A stretch of DNA of 55,483 nt from positions 1-55,483 of the forward strand of contig JAIXMF010000047.1 of the NCBI GenBank assembly GCA_025201365.1, in the 5' to 3' direction. Under the pieces are notes generated by a model. It made no database searches, was not told the DNA's origin, and worked only from the letters and a program-made list of their open reading frames with translations. The DNA is from Syncephalis plumigaleata (Eukaryota; Zoopagomycota; Zoopagomycetes; Zoopagales; Piptocephalidaceae). The first letter of the stretch is position 1. Each line of letters starts with the position of its first letter. A program made the translations under genes and the position numbers. Positions 48,401 to 55,483 of the stretch are shown here, in pieces.

Positions 48401-50736
48401 TTTACGCGTACTATTTCCTATCCACTTACCGCGAGAATAGATATTTACGTAGGGTAATCACTAGGTCATCACGTAACGCATGACTAGAAACGAGTAATGG
48501 TGCTAGCGCATTAAATATACTATAGGCAGCAGATGATGATAGCATGGGCATTAGACTGGTGAGTTCCTTTAACTATCAAGCATAAGAGAGCATTAGCAGC
48601 GTATAATATCGACGACATGATCTATTTCAGCACTAGTACTCACTTTCTGCGTATGCTCTATTAAGGTGGCACCAGCCTGTTGAACAATCTGACCCAACAA
48701 TTCAACGTAAAAGTTTGCCGATGGTAGACGTGCCAGTAAATGTTCAATAATACTATCAAGTATCGTGTGTCGAGCAGCTTCGCATTTCTATGAGTATACA
48801 AAGTATTAACTAATGATGAATACACGTTATGATTGTGATTATTTGCAATGTAACATACCTTAAACAGTCGTACTAGCATATACGTCAATTGATAGGCTAG
48901 CGAGGATAGTGAATCGTTTGCATTAGTTGTGCGAGTGTTGCCTCCAGTGGAACAGCATTGGTCGAGTGTCTCGGTTAGGAATTGCACTAGTGGCATGATT
49001 GCTCTATCAATGCCACAAGCCACTTGTTCAATGGTCGTGACTAGAACGGTCTCCCAGGTATTAGGTCTTAATTCAACATAATCTACACAAAGTAATAAGT
49101 AAATGTGCATCATGGATAATACATTGACTCTTACCCTTTAACCATGGGGAATGCTCTAGACGATGTTGCATTTGAGCATCGTTCATGAGAGATGTCTTCA
49201 GTATATTCATGATCTAAATGGCGGTTATTCATCATTGAATGGTTATTGCTTTCATTCTCGTACAACTTACCTGTTCCTGATAATGATAATTCTTTGACAA
49301 TAAGAGTAAACATACAATCGTAAAGGAGGAGCATATCAATCCGTGATCTTTTTTGATGACCTTCATGAAGATATCCATTAATCTCTATGATGCTTGATTA
49401 GTACTTGCGTCTACTTCAATACTATGCAGATTCACTAACCGGATCTTGGTTAATGGAAAAACAAAAGTGAAATGCCACCGTGCCCTCGATCGAGTCATTT
49501 ATCTCCGTGTCGGATTCCATTGATGCTTGATGATCTGCCGCAAAGAATGTCAAAATATCGGATATTAGGGAAGTACGCGGTGCCTATGTGTATATACGTA
49601 GATTATAATTAGTTTACTTCTACTATATCATTATTATTATATAACCTTTGGTGCATAAAGCATTAACTGGTATATAAACGTGGGTAGTTCATCCGGTGTC
49701 ACTAATGGTAAATGACTAATAGCACTTAGTTGAAGTACAAATCTATCAAGCATGGTATTTACCGTTGAAAGCATTCTAGCAATAGTTCCAGCTGTTCTCC
49801 ACCCAATGGAATGGATTGAAATGCTGTAATCAATGGTATTAGGAAACGATCAGGTATATCCGCTTGACATAAATCCATAAGATGTTGCTGTCTTATTTTA
49901 TCGTTTCTCATCAGGATAGTCTTGGCACTATTACTATTGCTACTATTACTATTGCTGCTGCTGCTGCTAGATTCAATTGACAAAGCAAGCGAACTATTTG
50001 TAGTGGATAGCAATGCAGCGTAAAGTGTAGTGATACAGCTGATCGCACATGCAGCATCCGTGATGATATTTGATATAATCGACTCGAGTGTTTTAGTTAG
50101 GATGACATGAGATAGTGAATGAGTCTATCGCATCATAATGGTTAGTTATTAATCGGATGGAATGGTCCAGTATTCGCTACTTACATGTGGAATCCATAGA
50201 TTAACTATTTGTTCCGCAAATGTATAGTCATCCTTATCTTCAAGATCATTTTCATTCAACCTGTATAAATTCATTTTGTTGTTGTTCTATGTTAATGCAG
50301 TACTATCTAGTTATCACAATAATGTACCATTCAAAAGTCGTATGGAATAGCTTGTCTAAAAGCGTGTTCTCTCGATCTACCGATTCATTAATCCTAGCAA
50401 GTGCCGCTACATACATGCATACATACATGCATACATACATATGTATATTAGTATATATGAATGAGATAAACAATGGATGCTTACTATTAATCAATGCTCG
50501 CACGCAACTTGTACGCTTTTCCACACTTAGTTGCTCGCATTCTTCTGCTGCTATCAGTAACAGTCGCAATCCTTGCTCGAACTATATAAGCAAGCTAGCT
50601 ATTAGTTATAGTGGATATTCGCGTACTATTCACGTACTTGTACGTCACTGATACTAGACCATGGGTCTTGTGTTTGGCTGTATTCGCCAAGTGCAGAATC
50701 AAGGATAGTTAATGCTGTTTGAATTACGACGTTCAT
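45433..50736 (-). CDS. FANCI: Fanconi anemia group I protein homologue (FANCI)
   Basis: Partner of FANCD2 in the clamp loaded on DNA at interstrand crosslinks. The gene has about 20 short-intron exons; I did not fix every junction. Recognition rests on the C-terminal third: GNIGTIHEEPESQMEITFSV, then the helical repeat FRTILESIDANIEELNYCLN, LSQHLYQFITYVQQHDGAQM, PTLIFTVEQFEKHVIALSKQ and RRSTARDFRIQIQRI, ending in an acidic tail (EANEEDQDE, TGA). Upstream, LVITLRKYLFSRDANGRENA aligns with the region carrying the regulatory ubiquitinated lysine of animal FANCI, but Glu occupies the apparent Lys position. The start ATG 50736 begins MNVVIQTALTILDSALGEYS; the N-terminus seems shorter than the animal protein. 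It is divergent from AFI1, with 191 bases between the starts. Confidence 0.82.
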
Positions 50737-50927
50737 TCGCGAGAAAGAAAACAATAAGCAAAAAAGGACGCGTATATTTCCCCTCCTCATCATCGCACCA
50801 CCATTTATCATTATTGAAAGTCAGGTGATTAAAGGAATAAGTAAATGAGTGACCACGCGGAGTGACGAGAGAGCGAGAGACCTGCACGTTTACCTTTCCT
50901 CTCTCTATATATAATTTCTACCACACT

Positions 50928-53554
50928 ATGTCCTCGTCGTCGTCGTCGTCTTCATCTAACCATGTTCGTTATATTCTATTGGCGGAATTCGATATTGACC
51001 GCGGCTCCTCCCTAGCTCATCAGTATCCAGAGCCGACTGGAGCTGATGAAAAGTAGGTGGTGCTAATATAGTTAGCAATACGACGCTCGCCTTATCTTAC
51101 TACTATGGCTGTTATTTAGTTTTCTTGCAGAGCAAATGCTTCCAGACGGTGCTCATTTACGCGAAGAAGACTGGACAGTATTCTTTCTCAATCGTAAACA
51201 AAAGCAGCAACAGCAGCAACAACAGCAATCAGGAACGAGCGAAGGAACAAAAAACCGTGATAGCGTGTCGATGCCTGACCAACCGTTACTCTATGTGTTG
51301 AATCTAGTACGAACTAAGCATGACTCGCAGGCTAGACGGTAAGCTCACAGCATAATACTATAAAGAATATACGCTTATTGAACTATACATCAATTTAGAG
51401 GAGCAGTTGTTAAAGCAATGGCCATCTGTGTCACTTTTCCTGCTGTCGATATATTCAAGGTAGAATACTTGTGTTGATCTCTCTCTCTTCTCTCGACTTA
51501 CTCACTGATTATACACATGTCATGTATTAGGCCATATTACTATTAGCTATGGAAAAGTACTTTCTTGCACCATCCATTGAAGTGTTAGAATTACTATTCC
51601 GTACGGTGAACTCACTTGATCTTGGCAATATGCCACAATTCTCATTGGCAGAAAAACGAATTCTACGTGCTTGGGATATTCCCGATTTATTTGAGGAAAA
51701 GTTTATAGCGGCAGCATCGACGGATAAGAAAACACGCGCGGAAGGAGTGACGAATCCATCTACCGCCTCATCACTCGATCAAATAGACGAAGGCGTAGAA
51801 ACCAAGCGTAATACGGCGTATATTGATCTAGCAACGGGTAGAACTAGCGGATCTGCCGTTTCCGATACAGGACTAGCGATAACAGGAGCACGTAAAGATC
51901 GTTATTTCTATGAACAATAATCGCTTATGATGCTATTAATATTCCTATTCGTGTACCACTCACTAATTACACTGAAGAAGTGGGCGATGTACGTATATAC
52001 TAAGCATGAAAGTGAAAGATTGGTCCACCAACTAACTGTTTATTACTAGTTTTCATTGATTAAGCTCATTTCAACCTTCTCGCCAACATCACCATCACAA
52101 ACTATCTCGCCACCATTTCATGCTCATCTTACCACAGCTGGTGCTCATACACATCCGATTATCCTATTAATGAATGCACTTCTTACGCAGAAACGTATCT
52201 TATTCCTGGGTCACGAACGACCAGCGGGTGAGGTGGCCAATTTCGTATTAGCTGCTTGTGCCATGGGCAGTGGTGGTGGTGGTGTACTACGCGGGTTCAC
52301 CGATCGAGCATTTCCCTATGCCAATCTAGCACATTTGGATGATTTATTAGACTGGTACAGTAATAACATTATAAATACATACATGGATATATACTGATTC
52401 ATATTGCTATTATAGTCCAGGTTATATAGCCGGTGTTACTAATCCAGCATTCAAGGATCATCCAGAATGGTGGGATGTATTATGTGATGTCAAAACAGGT
52501 AAAATCACCATTAGTAGTAAAATAGCCGCACCGGATATCAGTGAAACAACAGGTCGCGATAATGAGAAAGGCAGCAGTAACAACAACAACAACGACGATG
52601 ATGGTGGTAGTGGCAATAGTGGTGGTGGCGGTGTTGCAGGTATCGGACGATCCACCGGACGAGATACATTCGATACGGAATTCATTCAAGAGGTGACATC
52701 AGCCATTCAATCACACTATAGCGAGATTGTTATTCGTACTAAATTCCACGATTACGTGCAACGATTCGTTCGATTGGCGGCACTCTATGAAATGAACTTG
52801 TTCAATCATAGTTCGATCGAGTATTCAGTGCAGAATACACCAGATATATCGGGTCTACTCGGGTATGGAATGTACTTTCCGGATGAAACAGTTAAGAAGC
52901 GTGAATTACGCTTAAACAAGGCACGCATCGAAGGATGGCGTCAAACGAATGCGTATCACTACTACGTCGAGGTAGGCTACTTTATCATTCATTTAATAGT
53001 ATTGATACGAAATGATTATCTAGGATTTTCAACAACATTTACATACGCGTAGTATTAGCGCATTGGACATTCAACGACAAACTGCCAAGTTACGATCATC
53101 ACGTCTATTGACGAATGATGAGATTGAAGCGATTATCGAGGCTATGCTACGTAGTACATGTGATGATATGCAAATTATTGAGGTATTGTACTTTCTATTC
53201 CTAGATCTATTCATCTATCCATAACATTGCTAGAGCTTTCTTACTTATTAACGACACTACTTATTAGTTACTGTCGTATTTCCCTCAAAATCAAGGTGGA
53301 CTACAACCGTTGGCCACTTGTCTATTCCACACATCGTCTATCATACGTGAGGGTATAGTAATGCTATTGCAACAAATATGTATGAATCCAGTAAGTGTTC
53401 ATTATAAAAGAGAATCACAATGACAGTCTATTAGATTAGCATGATTAACATTGATCATCATCATCATCATTAGAATGGATATCGTATGGTACAATGTTTA
53501 AATCGTTATCATCGTTTAGCATTTGATAGACTACAAACGATGGAGACAAAGTGA
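50928..53554 (+). CDS. AFI1: Afi1-like DENN/SPA-domain polarity protein, with apparent 1-base frameshift
   Basis: Afi1 binds the Arf3 GTPase and marks the polarity axis. Exons 50928-51052, 51120-51338, 51399-51459, 51531-51988, 52050-52354, 52416-52971, 53024-53182, 53268-53390 and 53474-53554 total 2087 bases, one short of a multiple of three. The N-terminal Afi1 domain is clear ([39 protein letters not shown]). The SPA domain follows ([40 protein letters not shown]). Within exon 4 the frame ends at TAA 51918-51920 after DRYFYEQ, while the conserved continuation ([12 protein letters not shown]) is in the next frame starting a few bases on. A missing base near 51912-51920 (mutation or sequence error) explains both. 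The 3' part ends ...[13 protein letters not shown]...TK, TGA. Confidence 0.82.
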
Positions 53555-53690
53555 TTATTATCTACATGTATACGATAGTACTACATTAATTGCATTGTAA
53601 TTGATTCGCTAATTAATATCTATTTCTATAATAAAATGGCTATACTAAACATGATAGTGTTGTATATATATATATATGTATATGTAATAG

Positions 53691-54954
53691 TTACTTGGTA
53701 GGAATGTAATCCTTAGTCAGATCAATGCCCTCCAAATGAGTATTGGTAATTTTACCCTTGCGTGTACGTTGCTTGGGTCGTTTTGTTTTTGGTTCTTTCT
53801 TTACACCTGTCTCGAATACCTCCATGGTTTTCAATCCTGCTTCAGCCATTCGTTTGGGTAGATCAGCTTCATCTGGCACTTTTAATGACCTCCACATAAC
53901 TTGAAACTCTATATATATCGTGTACATATCATGTACATGTATTTATTATGCAATCGTTCTAAATAGTTGAGTAATTACAATAGTATGTCGACTTACCCTC
54001 ATCCATCTCAGTATTAAGTGATGTGTCATTGTAGTATAGAATACGAGCAGTACCATCTCTATTACGTGCAATCAATATCTCACCAGCAGCTGATAATTCC
54101 TAATAAAACGATTACTCATTGTCCTAGCTAGTTGCTATCTCGTTTCTATCTACCTCAGCTAATTTGGCTACATTGGCGTTGGAATCCTTTAGTTCACAGA
54201 TCTCAATACCTCCTCGACTGCCTCGTTCGCGTAACAAGGCGAGTACTTCCTCTTTTGTGCGTACATTATAATCAGGCTACTCTCGATGCATTAGAGTAAT
54301 CATCTACGGGTAGCATCGCACTTTATATTCCTACCTTGTAGGCAAATGTGCCTTTATCCGCATCATAGATTATTTTACTATTCTGCGCTAGTGCCTTTAG
54401 TAATGCAGCATCTTTCATAATATCCACATTGGTGTCTCGTTTTAATTCTGCTGCTGTCAACGGTCCATCCTGTTTCTATTGTTGTTGTTCCCATACAAAA
54501 GCGTATATTATATACGATATTAATGATTTAGCATACATGATGACATCCATTAGTACTGCTATTACTACTACTACTATTACTACTACTTGCTTTAATATGG
54601 CTCATAATACGATAGAATCGCATACGTGTTTCGTCCGCATTACTACCAGCCATGGCGAGTGTAGCTATCGTTAAACAGCACATATATGATTAGTATTACT
54701 ATCCTCTTTCTATTACACATACTGCTGTATATGTGCGTATCTAGACAGCACAGTTGCCACTTTTCTCTCTTTTTCTATTACTCACTGTTACGTCCACGCT
54801 TTAGGCGATTAGCCGATCCTACTGCATCATTACTACCCGATGTACCACTGACTGGTGTATCAGAAGGTTTCGCCACCGGTGTTGCTCGTTGCAGCACTGG
54901 CTGAGCAGCCATTCGTTTACGAAAGCTTTCGCGTTGAGCAGACAAGGATGCCAT
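53691..54954 (-). CDS. TFA2: Transcription initiation factor IIE beta subunit
   Basis: Small subunit of TFIIE, which recruits TFIIH to the RNA polymerase II pre-initiation complex. Six exons (54954-54786, 54664-54591, 54475-54335, 54276-54154, 54099-53997, 53908-53691) sum to 828 bases, 275 residues. Two winged-helix modules are visible: TRMRFYRIMSHIK ... TAAELKRDTNVDI ... LLKALAQNSKIIYDADKGTF, and YNVRTKEEVLALLRERGSRG ... GEILIARNRDGTARILYYND. The basic C-terminus (KTKRPKQRTRKGKITNTHL) and LTKDYIP end match the family. Intron 2 uses a GC donor (GCAAGT). Its 3' end converges on AFI1, 136 bases away. Confidence 0.88.
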
Positions 54955-55483
54955 GATTGATGAGTAGTAATGGAAATGAAAGAAAGAAACACGTGATTTT
55001 CCCAAGTCTGCAGCAATTTACTCCTTTTATCATTCAAGTAACAATATGATCTCCTCTCCTCTCTCCTCTCTTTTCCTCATTCAACCTTTCTATCTATTTA
55101 TCTCTTTGTCTTGCTTCAACTTACTTTCACCTAGTATTACAGAATTATCCCTTTTTGCTTTATCTACTGTGCCCATATTATAACTGTTATCTATATACCT
55201 ATACATATATCTATCATCGTCTATTATAGTTATTATTTGTCGTTTCGTAACAAGGGCAACCTCATCTCGACACGTGAATTAGCGGTGTTTTCTTTATGGT
55301 CATTGCTTAAGGACGTATTTCTACAGGTTGTACATAGATATCTGCTATTGTATCTAAAACCTACTATCATCATCATTGTTGTTGTTGCATCAACTGAATC
55401 GTGACACTCTCCGCTCTTTATATTAATATAAGAAACCGGATAAATACGTGGTGATATCATAACAATAAGAAACGACGTTTCTT
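54955..55483. other. Upstream region of TFA2 and window edge
   Basis: CT-rich on the plus strand (55050-55100), then AT-rich. A 75-codon minus-strand open frame (55460-55233) has no recognisable domain. No gene is supported. Confidence 0.45.

Overview
The window is nuclear DNA of an intron-rich fungus. Evidence for this is small spliceosomal introns (mostly 50-80 bases, GT/AG ends, CTAAC or CTAAT branch sites), fungal families such as the Afi1/SPA-domain protein and a two-finger siderophore-type GATA repressor, and genes kept mainly in early-diverging fungi (FANCI and a HAUS6-like augmin subunit). Phylum cannot be fixed from the sequence. TAA, TAG and TGA are all used as stops. Gene models were built by hand; wherever all exons were located the lengths sum to a multiple of three, with one exception noted below.

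Left part (1-15.7 kb): LSM5; a relic of the C-terminal zinc finger of a mitochondrial-type isoleucyl-tRNA synthetase; a possible tiny gene; a MAD3/BubR1-type checkpoint gene whose open frame continues past its stop; a Ser/Thr kinase; POP1 of RNase P/MRP; mitochondrial ribosomal protein bL17; and a PHD-finger gene whose start codon lies in a 4-base exon.

The most unusual region is 15.9-22.6 kb on the minus strand. It looks like a 6-kb satellite of about 82-base units, but nearly every unit reads acceptor AG, three bases, donor GTAAGT, with a CTAAT branch motif in mid-unit. Read as introns, about 70 consecutive introns are separated by exons of one codon (61 cases), two codons (six), seven codons (two), plus an 8-base and a 5-base exon. 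Joined, they give one open frame without an internal stop, ending at TAA in the penultimate exon. The frame is brought into register by the 8-base exon, and the product is a highly charged domain behind a segment with N-glycosylation sequons and a hydrophobic stretch. A second, shorter gene of the same design lies at 39.96-40.86 kb on the plus strand: a signal-peptide exon, single-codon exons including a 5-base phase-correcting one, TAA in the penultimate exon, and a last intron and terminal exon almost identical to those of the first gene. I infer a family of secreted or membrane-anchored proteins written almost one codon per exon.

Right part: URB2 (22.7-28.8 kb); a long intergenic stretch with tandem GATA sites before a GATA-type iron-regulator-like gene (31.6-34.7 kb); an Erf4-like gene; dihydrofolate/folylpolyglutamate synthase; a small secreted cysteine-containing protein; the second micro-exon gene; a DHHC palmitoyltransferase; a HAUS6-like gene; FANCI; AFI1 (divergent from FANCI and carrying an apparent one-base frameshift); and TFIIE-beta. 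Except for the two micro-exon genes these are housekeeping genes with no obvious shared pathway.
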